A stretch of 64,000 nt of DNA from Sulfurospirillum barnesii SES-3 (lineage in GTDB: Bacteria; Campylobacterota; Campylobacteria; Campylobacterales; Sulfurospirillaceae). A program made the position numbers and the translations under genes. The notes beneath the pieces are model-generated. The model saw only the letters and a program-made list of their open reading frames with translations, was not told the DNA's origin and searched no databases. Of the stretch, positions 25,392 through 34,789 are shown one piece after another (within the stretch, counting starts at the first letter, position 1; each line of letters opens with the position of its first letter). Location: the NCBI RefSeq assembly GCF_000265295.1, contig NC_018002.1:186001-250000 (forward strand). Direction: 5' to 3'.

Positions 25392-26591
25392 ATGGCAGAA
25401 AGTGTCAATGTTAGTGAACTTACCTTTGAGATGACAAAACGGCTCAAAGTCTATTTGAGTCAATTGGTTGAAAGTGAGGGAAGCGATTTACATGTTAAAA
25501 CAGGTACGACGATTCGAGGACGAATTAACGGTGAAATTGTTCCCTTTTCAAATGAAGCCTTAAGCTATCAAGAGGGCTTAACTTTAGCCAAAGAGCTTTT
25601 ACGCAGTCGTTTTCCTGAATTGGTAGAGAAAAAAAACATTGATTTTACCTTTAAATTGAATGATGCCTATCGCTTTCGTGTCAATATGTTTTTTCAAGTT
25701 GATGGCGTTTCGGCTGTTTTTCGAACCATTCCAATGGTTTTGCCCACAGTAGAGTCTTTGCATTTACCTTCAGTTATCAACACCTTGTGTGATCTTTCAC
25801 GAGGCTTAGTCTTGGTCACAGGCCCTACAGGTTCAGGTAAAACAACAACGCTTGCTTCCATGATTAATCGTATTAATCAAACACAAAAGAAACACATTAT
25901 TACCATTGAAGACCCTGTTGAATTTATTTACAAAGATGCTTCATGTGTGGTCAATCAACGTGCCATTGGTCCTGATGCTATCTCGTTTTCAGATGCTCTG
26001 CGTGCAGCACTTCGAGAAGATCCTGATGTGATTTTAGTGGGGGAAATGCGCGATTTAGAGACCATTGAGACAGCAATTCATGCTGCAGAGACAGGGCATC
26101 TAGTCCTCTCAACCCTGCACACATTGGATGCTAAAGAGACCATCGGGAGAATTATTGGCATGTTCCCAGGCAGTGAGCAAAATCGTATTAAAATGTCACT
26201 TTCATCTGTTTTGCAGGGTATTGTGGCACAAAGACTTGTGAAAACAGTTGATAAAGGGCGCACGGCTGCGGTTGAAATATTGGTTAAAAATGCACGCATT
26301 GAAGCATTAATTTTAGAAGGGCGTGAATTAGAGATTCCTGATGCCCTTAAAGAGGGAAAAGAAGTTTATAAAACGCAAACCTTTGACCAAGCCTTGTTGG
26401 GGCTTTATACCGAGGGGAAAATTTCAAGAGAAGAAGCCATTCGCTCCTCCTCAAGTCGTAATGACATTGCGATGGCACTTGATTTTTACGATGCTGATAA
26501 AATGCAAAAAGAAAAACGAAAAAATGATACGCATTCTCTTCAAAATGAAGTGGAAATGGTTGACCAAGATATTATTGCTCTCAAAAAATAG
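25392..26591 (+). CDS. pilT: PilT-family twitching/retraction ATPase
   Basis: Type II/IV secretion-family ATPase most like PilT, which drives pilus retraction, twitching and, in many bacteria, DNA uptake. Visible are SEGSDLHVKTGT (the PilT SDLH.. motif), Walker A GPTGSGKT near residues 144-151, the Asp box TIEDPVEFIY, Walker B VILVGEMRD and the His box AAETGHLVLSTLHT. 399 aa; the C-terminal ~45 residues are a charged extension beyond the usual AIRSSSSRNDIAM end. No other pilus genes are nearby. Its DLHV codons contain TTACATGTTA, one base off the dispersed palindrome. Confidence 0.92.
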   Translation: MAESVNVSELTFEMTKRLKVYLSQLVESEGSDLHVKTGTTIRGRINGEIVPFSNEALSYQEGLTLAKELLRSRFPELVEKKNIDFTFKLNDAYRFRVNMFFQVDGVSAVFRTIPMVLPTVESLHLPSVINTLCDLSRGLVLVTGPTGSGKTTTLASMINRINQTQKKHIITIEDPVEFIYKDASCVVNQRAIGPDAISFSDALRAALREDPDVILVGEMRDLETIETAIHAAETGHLVLSTLHTLDAKETIGRIIGMFPGSEQNRIKMSLSSVLQGIVAQRLVKTVDKGRTAAVEILVKNARIEALILEGRELEIPDALKEGKEVYKTQTFDQALLGLYTEGKISREEAIRSSSSRNDIAMALDFYDADKMQKEKRKNDTHSLQNEVEMVDQDIIALKK

Positions 26592-26658
26592 TTATATTTA
26601 TACAGTTTTTAGGTTTGTTTCAGTAAAATTAGCCCCTTAATTTTTATAAAGGAAGACC

Positions 26659-27195
26659 ATGTTAGAAGGCATCATTAGAGATAGTATCGAAAAAAAGGCT
26701 ACTAAAGCACTTCGTAGAGATGGATATCTAATTGCTAATATTTACGGTAAGGGTGAAGAAAACATCAATGCTGCATTTAAAGCAAACGAATTCATCAAGG
26801 CAGCAAAGAGTAAAGAGACGCTTATTTTCCCAGTTAAAGTGGCTGGTAAAGAGTACAGTGTTGTAATCCAAGATTACCAAAGAGACCCAGTAAACAGCAA
26901 TCTTTTACATGTAGATTTACGTATTGCGCTTCCAGGTGTTGTTAGTAAATATTTAGTTCCTGTAAAAACGGTCGGTATTCCAAAAGGTACAAAAAATAAA
27001 GGTGTTTTAATTCAGTCTAAAAAACGTTTAGCGGTTAAATGTACAGCCGAAAACCTACCAAATGATTTTACCGTTGATGTGAGTGAACTTGATGTGGGTG
27101 AAACCATTCTTGTACGTGATATTGCGGTTCCAGCCAATGTAAAAATTATGGATGAGACACGTGTATCTGTAGCGGGAGTTATTAAAGCGAAGTAA
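26659..27195 (+). CDS. rplY: 50S ribosomal protein L25/Ctc
   Basis: 5S-rRNA-binding protein of the long (L25/TL5/CTC) type: N-terminal L25 domain followed by the second beta domain (residues ~95-178, with [20 protein letters not shown] and [22 protein letters not shown]). 178 aa. Its start follows TAAAGGAAGACC. A one-mismatch palindrome (TTACATGTAG, 26905-26914) encodes LHVD in the conserved segment where LHVD is a family motif, so that copy may be coincidental. pth follows by 6 bases, a widely conserved pair. Confidence 0.96.
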   Translation: MLEGIIRDSIEKKATKALRRDGYLIANIYGKGEENINAAFKANEFIKAAKSKETLIFPVKVAGKEYSVVIQDYQRDPVNSNLLHVDLRIALPGVVSKYLVPVKTVGIPKGTKNKGVLIQSKKRLAVKCTAENLPNDFTVDVSELDVGETILVRDIAVPANVKIMDETRVSVAGVIKAK

Positions 27196-27201
27196 CGCTT
27201 A

Positions 27202-27777
27202 ATGACACTGATTGTTGGATTAGGAAACCCTGATTTTCAATACAAAAACAACCGACATAATGTTGGATTTATGGTCATCGATGCTTTTCTCGATGACCAT
27301 CCTCTTGCAGAAAAAATTACCAAAACCTCTTTTAAAGGGGAGCTTTTTAAAGCCCCATCAATGCTACTTCTAAAACCCACAACCTATATGAATCTTTCTG
27401 GAGAAAGTGTTCGCTCTGTGAGTGATTACTTTAAACCCGATCAGATTATTGTGATTCATGATGATTTAGATCTACCTTTTGGAACGGTACGTTATAAGAT
27501 AGGTGGAGGTCATGGTGGACACAATGGGCTTCGCTCGATTGATGCACATATAGGAGCTGAGTATATACGGGTTCGTATTGGTATTGGAAAACCACTGCAC
27601 AAAAGTGATGTGGCTAAATACGTTCTTTCTGATTTTTCAATGTGCCAAAGAGAATTTTTACCTGAATTACTTTTACATGTAAAGAAAAGCATTCAGGAAT
27701 TGTTACGTGAGGATTTAAAAGAAGTTTCGCTACAATATTCCCTTAAACAAACATGGTGTGATGGAGATAAGGTATGA
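27202..27777 (+). CDS. pth: Peptidyl-tRNA hydrolase
   Basis: Recycles tRNA from peptidyl-tRNA released by stalled ribosomes. Catalytic His in NNRHNVGFMVID, Asp in VIHDDLDLPFG, Asn in TTYMNLSGESV and the GGGHGGHNGLRSI loop are all present. 191 aa, family length. Overlaps the next gene by 4 bases. TTACATGTAA at 27673-27682 encodes LLHVKK in the C-terminal helix. Confidence 0.97.
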   Translation: MTLIVGLGNPDFQYKNNRHNVGFMVIDAFLDDHPLAEKITKTSFKGELFKAPSMLLLKPTTYMNLSGESVRSVSDYFKPDQIIVIHDDLDLPFGTVRYKIGGGHGGHNGLRSIDAHIGAEYIRVRIGIGKPLHKSDVAKYVLSDFSMCQREFLPELLLHVKKSIQELLREDLKEVSLQYSLKQTWCDGDKV

Positions 27778-28835
27778 AACTTTTTGAGAAATATATCATC
27801 ATGCATTATCTCAAAAACGTCTTCGTTATTTTCTTGGGTTTGGATCTCTTTTATGTAGGCGTTGATCTTTTAAGCAATTATAAAAATATACCTGACTCAG
27901 CAAACCTTCAATTGCTATACGCGCTTTTTCAAGCCATGAATGCTATTAATTATGTCTTACCCCTTTCCATCGTTTTTGGAATGATTGTTACGTATTTTAC
28001 GATGCTGAAAACCAATGAAATTATTTGTATGTATGCTTCAAGCATTAGCAAAAAAGCGTTGGCTCGTCCTTTGTTTTTTTCTGCTTTAGCACTGAGTATC
28101 CTCTATGTATCGCTCAATTTTACAGAATTTGCCTATGCACACGAATATGGCTCAAACCTTAAAAAATACAATCGTATCTCAACCAGTTCTGAAGATTTGT
28201 TTTTAAAACACAACAATCAATATATCTATTTTAAAAAATTAGACCCCTTGAAACAAATTGCTTATGATGTAAGCATCTTTGAGGTGAATGATGTTGATGT
28301 CAACCGTATTATTCGTGCAAAAACGGCTTCGTTCATCAATAACGCATGGTTGCTAAGAGAGGTTGATATTATCAACAAGCCTTATATTAGCTCCTTAGAT
28401 GATAAAGGGTTTTCCAAAGAGAAACGTGAGAGTTTAAGCGCAATGGAAAATTTTAAACCAAAAATTATGGACAATGTCTACCAAAGTGATTTTTCACTTT
28501 CAATTCGTGATGGTATCGATGCATTGCGCTTCTTTACCGTACAAGGAGTGAATACAACAAAAATTAAAGCAACCCTTTTTTATCAAATCTTTTTTCCCTT
28601 TTTTGCTCCTTTTTTAATTGTTATTTTATTTTACAAAGCACCTCTCATGGGACGTTATTATAATACTGCATGGGTGGCTTCTGTTTTTGCTTTTATAACA
28701 TTGCTTATTTGGAGTGGACTCTTTTTGCTTAGTCGTTTGGCAATTAATGGGGTATTACTTTCAGAAATTGCGATTCTAGCACCGATTCTTTTATTGGGCT
28801 TTGTCGCACTTTATTTTTACGCTAAACGCACATAA
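27774..28835 (+). CDS. LptF/LptG-family lipopolysaccharide export permease
   Basis: Inner-membrane permease of the YjgP/YjgQ family, part of the ABC transporter that extracts LPS and passes it to LptA. 353 residues with three N-terminal membrane segments (about 15-35, 50-80, 95-120), a periplasmic beta-rich region (~125-260) and three C-terminal segments. The KTNEIICMYASSISKKAL motif matches the family's coupling region. I cannot decide between LptF and LptG from this gene alone. Start overlaps pth. Confidence 0.88.
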   Translation: MKLFEKYIIMHYLKNVFVIFLGLDLFYVGVDLLSNYKNIPDSANLQLLYALFQAMNAINYVLPLSIVFGMIVTYFTMLKTNEIICMYASSISKKALARPLFFSALALSILYVSLNFTEFAYAHEYGSNLKKYNRISTSSEDLFLKHNNQYIYFKKLDPLKQIAYDVSIFEVNDVDVNRIIRAKTASFINNAWLLREVDIINKPYISSLDDKGFSKEKRESLSAMENFKPKIMDNVYQSDFSLSIRDGIDALRFFTVQGVNTTKIKATLFYQIFFPFFAPFLIVILFYKAPLMGRYYNTAWVASVFAFITLLIWSGLFLLSRLAINGVLLSEIAILAPILLLGFVALYFYAKRT

Positions 28836-28869
28836 ATCCCTTTTAATTATTTTTTGCTTAACTTTTTGA

Positions 28870-28875
28870 TAGAAT
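28870..28875 (+). promoter_or_regulatory. -10 element upstream of lysA
   Basis: TAGAAT in the context TTTTTGATAGAATAAAAG, 34 bases before the lysA start, in the 74-base gap after the permease gene. The preceding T-rich stretch is typical of housekeeping promoters in this phylum. Confidence 0.5.
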
Positions 28876-28909
28876 AAAAGAATTATTGTTATCTCTCATA
28901 AGGTTTAAA

Positions 28910-30115
28910 ATGACGAAATTCTCTGCTTTAGCACAAAAATATGGTACCCCTTTGTATGTTTACAATTTCGATACGATTACCCAAAAATTTAGCGCACTCA
29001 AAGAAGTTTTCAAAGCACGCAAATCATTGATTTGTTTTGCGGTTAAAGCCAATTCCAACCTTTCGGTTCTACACCATATGGCACACTTAGGTGCAGGATG
29101 TGATTGTGTCTCCATTGGTGAAGTGAAACGAGCTTTATTTGCGGGTATTCCTAAGTATAAAATTATTTTTAGTGGTGTGGGTAAAAGGGACGATGAGATT
29201 GAAGAAGCACTTCGTAATGATATTTTAATGCTCAATCTTGAGAGCGAAGAAGAGATGAAGCGGGTGGAAATAATTGCTGAAAAATTGGGTGTTGTTGCAC
29301 GTATTAGTATTCGGGTAAATCCCAATATTGACCCTAAAACGCATCCTTATATTTCCACAGGATTGCATGAAAACAAATTTGGCGTGGATATTGAAAGTGC
29401 AAAGCGTATGTATATTCATGCGAAAAATAGCCTTTCACTTGATCCTGTGGGCATTCATTTTCATATTGGCAGTCAAATTACAGAGGTAAATCCTTTTAAA
29501 GAAGCCGCCGAGGTTTTAGCTAACTTGCTTCGCAATTTAAAAGCACTGAAGATTGATATTAAATTTTTTGATGTCGGTGGTGGCATTGGTATTCAGTATA
29601 AAGAAGAAGAGACCATTGCTCTGTATGAATACGCTCAGTCTATTTTTAGTGCGTTAGGTGGATTGGATGTTACGCTTGTGTGTGAACCTGGGCGTTATTT
29701 GGTGGGTGATTGTGGCTATTTTCTCACGAAAGTTTTGTATGAAAAACATAATGGTTTTAAGCGTTTTGTGATCGTGGATGGTGCTATGAACGATTTGATT
29801 CGACCAAGCCTTTACCAAGCCTACCATGCGATTGAAGCTGAGGGAAAAGAGGGTGCTGAAAAAAGTGTGTGTGATGTGGTAGGTCCTGTGTGTGAGAGTG
29901 GTGATTTTTTTGCGAAAAACATTGAACTTCCTGCTTTGGAACACGATGATCTTTTGGTGGTGAAAAGTGCAGGTGCGTATGGATTTACCATGAGTAGCAA
30001 TTACAATACCCGTTCACGTGTGGCAGAAGTTGCTCTCCAAAACGGAGAAGATCGTTTAATTCGCAGACGTGAAACATTTGAGGATGTCATTGCGTTGGAG
30101 AAAGCGTGTCTATGA
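28910..30115 (+). CDS. lysA: Diaminopimelate decarboxylase
   Basis: PLP enzyme making L-lysine from meso-diaminopimelate. PLP lysine in CFAVKANSNLSVL, then HIGSQI, DVGGGIGIQY, EPGRYLVGDCG and the active-site Cys in GPVCESGDFF. I choose ATG 28910 (401 aa), where AAGG precedes at good distance and the family's N-terminus begins (MTKFSALAQKYGTPLYVYN); an in-frame start at 28886 adds eight unrelated residues. The stop overlaps the next gene. Confidence 0.96.
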   Translation: MTKFSALAQKYGTPLYVYNFDTITQKFSALKEVFKARKSLICFAVKANSNLSVLHHMAHLGAGCDCVSIGEVKRALFAGIPKYKIIFSGVGKRDDEIEEALRNDILMLNLESEEEMKRVEIIAEKLGVVARISIRVNPNIDPKTHPYISTGLHENKFGVDIESAKRMYIHAKNSLSLDPVGIHFHIGSQITEVNPFKEAAEVLANLLRNLKALKIDIKFFDVGGGIGIQYKEEETIALYEYAQSIFSALGGLDVTLVCEPGRYLVGDCGYFLTKVLYEKHNGFKRFVIVDGAMNDLIRPSLYQAYHAIEAEGKEGAEKSVCDVVGPVCESGDFFAKNIELPALEHDDLLVVKSAGAYGFTMSSNYNTRSRVAEVALQNGEDRLIRRRETFEDVIALEKACL

Positions 30116-30891
30116 GTTATTTAATTGATGTACAAGGAACGCTCATTGATGATGTGAATAAAGAGCCGATTGAGGGAGCTATTGCTTTTATTGAGTCTTT
30201 AAATGCTTCCAAAATACCTTATGTGGTGATTACCAATAACACAAAAATTCCTAGTGTGGAGTTTCATCAATTTTTATGCAATTTGGGTTTTGCTATTCCA
30301 AAAAATAATTATCTTGATCCCTTTATGACGTTAGAAAAAGTCTTACATGTAAAAGCCATTCGTAGCTTTGGTGCACAAGAGTTTTTGGATGTGATGGAGA
30401 CATTAGGGTATGAACAAAACGCACAAAATCCTGAAGCCATCGTCATTGCGAGTAAAAAGGATTTTGATGCGAATGATTATGCAAGCATGATAGAATTGGT
30501 TTTAGGCGGCGCTAAAATCGTAGGAATGCATGCCACAAGCATTTACGCAAAAGATAAACGTCGCTATCCAGGTGTTGGCGCAATTTTAGAAATGCTTTCG
30601 TATGCCACAGGTGCGGAGTATAGTGTGGTAGGAAAACCTAGTACACTGTTTTACAGCGAAGCGTTAAAGCGTTTACAAATGCAAGCTGATGTGAAAAATT
30701 TTGATGAGATTACGATTATTAGCGATGATGCTATTGGGGATTTAGTAGGTGCAAAAGCCTTGGGGATGAAAACGATTTTAGTGCTCAGCGGTAAATGCCA
30801 AAGTGAGGCAGAAGTCTTACATGTAAAGAGTTCCTTAGATGCGATTGTTCCCAATATTGGGCATATTAAAGGTGAAGAATGCAAACGATAG
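30112..30891 (+). CDS. NagD-type HAD-IIA family protein with altered motif I
   Basis: 259-residue haloacid dehalogenase-fold protein of the NagD-like subclass: ITNNTKIPS (motif II), VVGKPSTLFYSEAL with its Lys, and IISDDAIGDLVGAKALGMKTILV (motif III Asp pair). Motif I is YLIDVQGTLID: the nucleophile Asp is kept but the second acidic residue of DxD is Gln, which in phosphatases acts as acid/base. Function is therefore uncertain. ATG 30112 overlaps the lysA stop (ATGA). Two TTACATGTAA copies (30343, 30817) both encode VLHVK. A HAD gene also lies between lysA and pheA in C. jejuni. Confidence 0.83.
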   Translation: MSYLIDVQGTLIDDVNKEPIEGAIAFIESLNASKIPYVVITNNTKIPSVEFHQFLCNLGFAIPKNNYLDPFMTLEKVLHVKAIRSFGAQEFLDVMETLGYEQNAQNPEAIVIASKKDFDANDYASMIELVLGGAKIVGMHATSIYAKDKRRYPGVGAILEMLSYATGAEYSVVGKPSTLFYSEALKRLQMQADVKNFDEITIISDDAIGDLVGAKALGMKTILVLSGKCQSEAEVLHVKSSLDAIVPNIGHIKGEECKR

Positions 30892-31946
30892 AAACGTATC
30901 GCAAAAAAATTGATGCCATTGATAATGACATTTTAAAACTTTTAAATGAGCGTATGGAGTTGGTCAAAGAGATTGGTAAGGCAAAGCAAACCAGTGGGAC
31001 TGCAATTTATCGACCTGAGCGGGAAAAAGAGATTTTGGATCGTTTAAAGTCACTGAACAAAGGTGCTTTAAATGAGAAAGCCATTGATGCGATTTTTTTA
31101 GAAGTTTTTGCGGTAAGCCGAAATCTTGAGTTTCCAGAAAAAATTGCTTTTATGGGACCAGAGGGAAGTTATACCCATCAAGCAGCAGAAAGCCGTTTTG
31201 GAGCTATGGGTAGCTACATTGAAGTGAGCTCTATTGAAGCGGTTTTTCATGTCCTTGAAAACGGTGAAGCTAAGTATGGTGTGGTTCCTGTTGAAAACAA
31301 TACCGCAGGGGCGGTGGGAACAACGCTGGATTGTTTAGGCAAGTTTAGCTCAAAAATTGTCGCAGAGCTTTATATGGATATTCACCACTCGTTTGCAACC
31401 GTTTGTGAAGATATTAAAAAAATTAAACGTATCTATTCGCATCCGCAAGGCTACAATCAGTGTCGTAAATTTTTAGAAGAACACAGGCTTTTGGGTGTGG
31501 AATTTATTCCCACAAAATCAACAGCAGAAGCAGCGCAAAAAGCAAGTGTTGAACATGATTCTGCTGCTATTTGTTCGCATATCGCTGCAAAATTATCCAA
31601 TCTTCCTGTTTTGTTTGAAAAAATTGAAGACAATATGGCAAATCAAACACGCTTTTTAATTTTGAGTGATTTCAAGAACAAAAAAGGGATTCACAATAAA
31701 ACCTCTATTTTGGCAAAAACCGATGACAAACCAGGAGGACTTGTAGAGTTTTTACAAACCTTTCAAGACCAAAAAGTAAATCTCACTAAAATAGAGTCGC
31801 GACCAACCAAAGAAAAAGGGTTTCAATCCATTTTTTATATGGATTTTGAGGGGCACATTGATGATGAAAATGTTCAAAAAGTGATTGAAGAGAACAAAGA
31901 CAGATACGATATTAAATGGCTTGGAAGCTATATTTGTGGAGGATGA
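30879..31946 (+). CDS. pheA: Bifunctional chorismate mutase/prephenate dehydratase (P-protein)
   Basis: Makes prephenate and then phenylpyruvate for phenylalanine. Chorismate mutase (residues ~1-90: YRKKIDAIDNDILKLLNERMELVKEIGKAK...YRPEREKEI), prephenate dehydratase (~95-270: FMGPEGSYTHQAA, PVENNTAGAVG, and the catalytic TRFLIL) and an ACT domain with the ESRP phenylalanine-binding motif (KIESRPTKEKGFQSIFYMDFEGH). 355 aa. Overlaps the HAD gene by 13 bases; hisC follows 3 bases later. Confidence 0.97.
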   Translation: MQTIETYRKKIDAIDNDILKLLNERMELVKEIGKAKQTSGTAIYRPEREKEILDRLKSLNKGALNEKAIDAIFLEVFAVSRNLEFPEKIAFMGPEGSYTHQAAESRFGAMGSYIEVSSIEAVFHVLENGEAKYGVVPVENNTAGAVGTTLDCLGKFSSKIVAELYMDIHHSFATVCEDIKKIKRIYSHPQGYNQCRKFLEEHRLLGVEFIPTKSTAEAAQKASVEHDSAAICSHIAAKLSNLPVLFEKIEDNMANQTRFLILSDFKNKKGIHNKTSILAKTDDKPGGLVEFLQTFQDQKVNLTKIESRPTKEKGFQSIFYMDFEGHIDDENVQKVIEENKDRYDIKWLGSYICGG

Positions 31947-31949
31947 GGA

Positions 31950-33050
31950 ATGCAATTTAACAGCGTTTTAGATAATTTAAAAACCTATGAAGCGGGAAAA
32001 CCTATAGAGTTAGTTGTAAGAGAGTATGGCATTGAAGCCAAAGATGTCATTAAGCTTGCAAGTAATGAAAACCCACGAGGATGTAGCCAAAAAGTTATTG
32101 AAGCGGTCAGAGAAGAAGCTACAAAAATGAATTTATATCCTGATGACAGTATGTATGAACTCAAAGAAGCGCTTGCTCATAAATACAATGTGAGTGATAA
32201 AAATATTATTATTGGCTCAGGAAGCGATCAAGTCATCGAATTTGCTATTCATGCCAAAGCCAATGCAAATACGAAAGTACTAATAGCAGGCGTTACCTTT
32301 GCCATGTATGAAATTTACACCCTTCAAACAGGGGCAAAAGTTCTGAAAACACCTTCTGCACAGCATAATTTAAAAGAGATGCTAGAACTCTATAAAGCCA
32401 ATAGTGATATTTCTATTGTTGTGCTTTGTCTTCCCAACAATCCTTTAGGTGAGTGTGTGGATACAAAAGATGTGTATGCTTTTTTAGATGAAATTCATCC
32501 AGAAACCCTTGTGATTATTGATGGAGCCTACCAAGAGTATGCTCGTTTTAAAGATGCTGCAAAGAAAATTGAGCCATCTGATATAATCGCAAAATACCCT
32601 AATACAATTTACACAGGGACGTTTTCAAAAGCGTATGGATTGGGAGGAATGCGTTGTGGGTATGGTATTGCTCAGCCTGAAATTATTAAAGCTTTATTAA
32701 AACTTCGTGCTCCTTTTAATATTACAAATTTGACATTAAAAGCAGCGATTGTTGCTTTAAGAGATCAAGATTTTGTGGATGCTTCTGTGCGAGAAAATTT
32801 TGAACAGATGAAGGCATACGAAGCGTTTGCAAAAGCATTGGGTTTTCGTATTATTGAGAGTTATACCAATTTTATTGTTTTAGAATTTGATGCACGTAAA
32901 AACTCTGGAGAAATTGCTCAAAAATTAATGGAAAAGGGTATAATCGTTAGAAATTTAGGTTCATACGGGATGAATGCTATTCGTGTAACCATTGGAACTC
33001 CTGAGCAAAATAGTCGCTTTTTTGAATGCTTTAAAACACTTTACATGTAA
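31950..33050 (+). CDS. hisC: Histidinol-phosphate aminotransferase
   Basis: PLP aminotransferase of histidine synthesis; beside pheA it may also serve aromatic amino acids. [30 protein letters not shown] and the PLP lysine in [16 protein letters not shown] are visible. 366 aa. Its last codons and stop are formed by a perfect TTACATGTAA (33041-33050), giving Leu-Tyr-Met-stop: the only coding copy in the frame that contains TAA. Confidence 0.96.
   Translation: MQFNSVLDNLKTYEAGKPIELVVREYGIEAKDVIKLASNENPRGCSQKVIEAVREEATKMNLYPDDSMYELKEALAHKYNVSDKNIIIGSGSDQVIEFAIHAKANANTKVLIAGVTFAMYEIYTLQTGAKVLKTPSAQHNLKEMLELYKANSDISIVVLCLPNNPLGECVDTKDVYAFLDEIHPETLVIIDGAYQEYARFKDAAKKIEPSDIIAKYPNTIYTGTFSKAYGLGGMRCGYGIAQPEIIKALLKLRAPFNITNLTLKAAIVALRDQDFVDASVRENFEQMKAYEAFAKALGFRIIESYTNFIVLEFDARKNSGEIAQKLMEKGIIVRNLGSYGMNAIRVTIGTPEQNSRFFECFKTLYM
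33041..33050. repeat. TTACATGTAA copy forming the hisC stop codon
   Basis: The palindrome reads T-TAC-ATG-TAA here, so the final TAA is the hisC stop. It lies 11 bases before the fliF start. Confidence 0.95.
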
Positions 33051-33061
33051 GAGAATATTAA

Positions 33062-34789
33062 ATGGATCTTAGAACACTTTTAAATCAAATCGCAACGCTG
33101 ATTCAAAACCTGACTCTACGTCAAAGAATTGTATCGGCTGTATCTATCATTGTTTTAATTGGTTTTCTTGTGTTTCTCATGCTGTACAAAAACACCAGTA
33201 CCTCTTCTATGAATGGATACTCGGTTTTATTTGAAAAAACATCTGCAGGTGATGCTGCATTGATTGTGCAACAGCTTGATAAGGAGAAAGTTCCTTACAA
33301 AATTATTGATGAGGGAACCATTGCCGTCCCTAATGATATGGTGCATAAACAGCGTATTGCCATTGCTGCTCTTGGTATTCCTAAAAACAGTAAAGTTGGT
33401 TTTGAAATTTTTGATAAAACCGAATTTGGTGCAACGGATTTTGAACAGAAAATTAAGTATGTAAGAGCAGCCCTTGAGGGTGAGTTGGCTCGCACCATTG
33501 AAAGTTTGGGGCCTATTGCCAATGCAAGCGTGCATATTGCTATTCCTAAAGAGACAGTCTTTGCACAAAAGCAAGCTCCTGCAACAGCGTCTATTGTACT
33601 TAATATTCGATCAGGGATGAGCCTTTCTATTAAGCAAATTGTAGGCATTCGAAATTTAGTCGCAGCGTCTATTTCTAACTTACCCGCAGAAAATGTTTCT
33701 ATTGTCAATCAAGATGGTGAGCCTTTGGGAGATGAAGAGAGTAACCTTTTTCAAGGCGAGTTGGTTAAGAGTCAAATGCGCTATAAAAAAGAGTTTGAGC
33801 ATAATATTGAGCAAAAAATTATTCAAGTCTTAGCTCCTGTGATTGGCGGTGTTGATAAAGTGAACGCTAAAGTCACGGTTGATTTTGATTTTTCACAACA
33901 AAATTCTGTCAGTGAGATTTATGATCCTAATTCCGTTCCAAGAAGTGAGCAGAGTGTCGAGGAAAAACGTGAAGGAAAAGAACCACAAGATGTTGGCGGG
34001 GTTCCAGGTGCGATTAGTAACATTGGTCCTGTGCAAGGTTTAGAGAGCAACAAAAAAAGTGAAACTTATCAAAAAAGCTCCACGACAACCAATTATGAAA
34101 TTTCTAAAAAAGTAGTCAATTCCAAAGATGAATTTGCCAAAATCAAACGTTTAACCGCTGCCGTTGTTGTGGATGGAACGTATAAATATGGCGTAGATGC
34201 GGATGGAAATAAAAAGAATGAACTAGAGTATTTCCCTTTAAGCAAAGAGCAAATGGATGCTATTCGTGATGTAGTAAGGCAAACAGTTGGTTATAATCTT
34301 GCAAGGGGTGATGAGGTTACGGTGAGTAACTTAGAATTTAAACCACTCTCCAGTGATGGAACAAGGCTTCCTGCTAAAAGTACAACAGAGAAGATTTTTA
34401 CCTATGCTATGGCATTGTCTCCTATCTTAAAATACATAGTTGTAGCGGTTTTATTATTTATTTTCTATAAAAAAGTTATTCTTCCATTTAGTCAGAAAAT
34501 GGTTGAAACAAAATTGGATGATTTTGAAGACGAACTCGAACCTGTTAAAGTAGACGATGAAAGCGTAGAAGATACGTTAGAAAAATTTAAAGAAGCTCGT
34601 AAAAAGGTAGAAGATCAATTAGGTATTGGTCAAGATTTTAATGAAGACGCACTTAAGTACGATGTATTGCTTGAAAAGCTTAAGCATATCGCCGATGAAA
34701 AAGGTGAAGATTTTGCAGGTATTATTCAATCAATGATTCGCAATGAAGGTGAATATGAAATTAGAAACAATACGAGGGATTTTGGATAA
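33062..34789 (+). CDS. fliF: Flagellar MS-ring protein FliF
   Basis: Forms the membrane ring of the flagellar basal body and houses the export gate. 575 aa: first membrane segment near residues 24-42, periplasmic YscJ-type ring-building motifs (VPYKIIDEGTIAVP, GFEIFDKTEFGATDFEQKIKYVRALEGEL-like), a flexible region (~300-345), second membrane segment near 450-468, and the FliG-binding C-terminus. fliF-fliG-fliH are contiguous, as in C. jejuni. Confidence 0.97.
   Translation: MDLRTLLNQIATLIQNLTLRQRIVSAVSIIVLIGFLVFLMLYKNTSTSSMNGYSVLFEKTSAGDAALIVQQLDKEKVPYKIIDEGTIAVPNDMVHKQRIAIAALGIPKNSKVGFEIFDKTEFGATDFEQKIKYVRAALEGELARTIESLGPIANASVHIAIPKETVFAQKQAPATASIVLNIRSGMSLSIKQIVGIRNLVAASISNLPAENVSIVNQDGEPLGDEESNLFQGELVKSQMRYKKEFEHNIEQKIIQVLAPVIGGVDKVNAKVTVDFDFSQQNSVSEIYDPNSVPRSEQSVEEKREGKEPQDVGGVPGAISNIGPVQGLESNKKSETYQKSSTTTNYEISKKVVNSKDEFAKIKRLTAAVVVDGTYKYGVDADGNKKNELEYFPLSKEQMDAIRDVVRQTVGYNLARGDEVTVSNLEFKPLSSDGTRLPAKSTTEKIFTYAMALSPILKYIVVAVLLFIFYKKVILPFSQKMVETKLDDFEDELEPVKVDDESVEDTLEKFKEARKKVEDQLGIGQDFNEDALKYDVLLEKLKHIADEKGEDFAGIIQSMIRNEGEYEIRNNTRDFG

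Noticed and set aside
26905-26914. Counting TTACATGTAG in rplY as a family member
   Set aside because: LLHVD is a usual L25 sequence at this position, so the near match may be coincidental; listed only as a one-mismatch copy.
17376-30826. LHVK as a conserved protein motif
   Set aside because: It occurs in unrelated proteins at unrelated places and tracks the DNA palindrome, so it is a DNA signal, not a protein motif.
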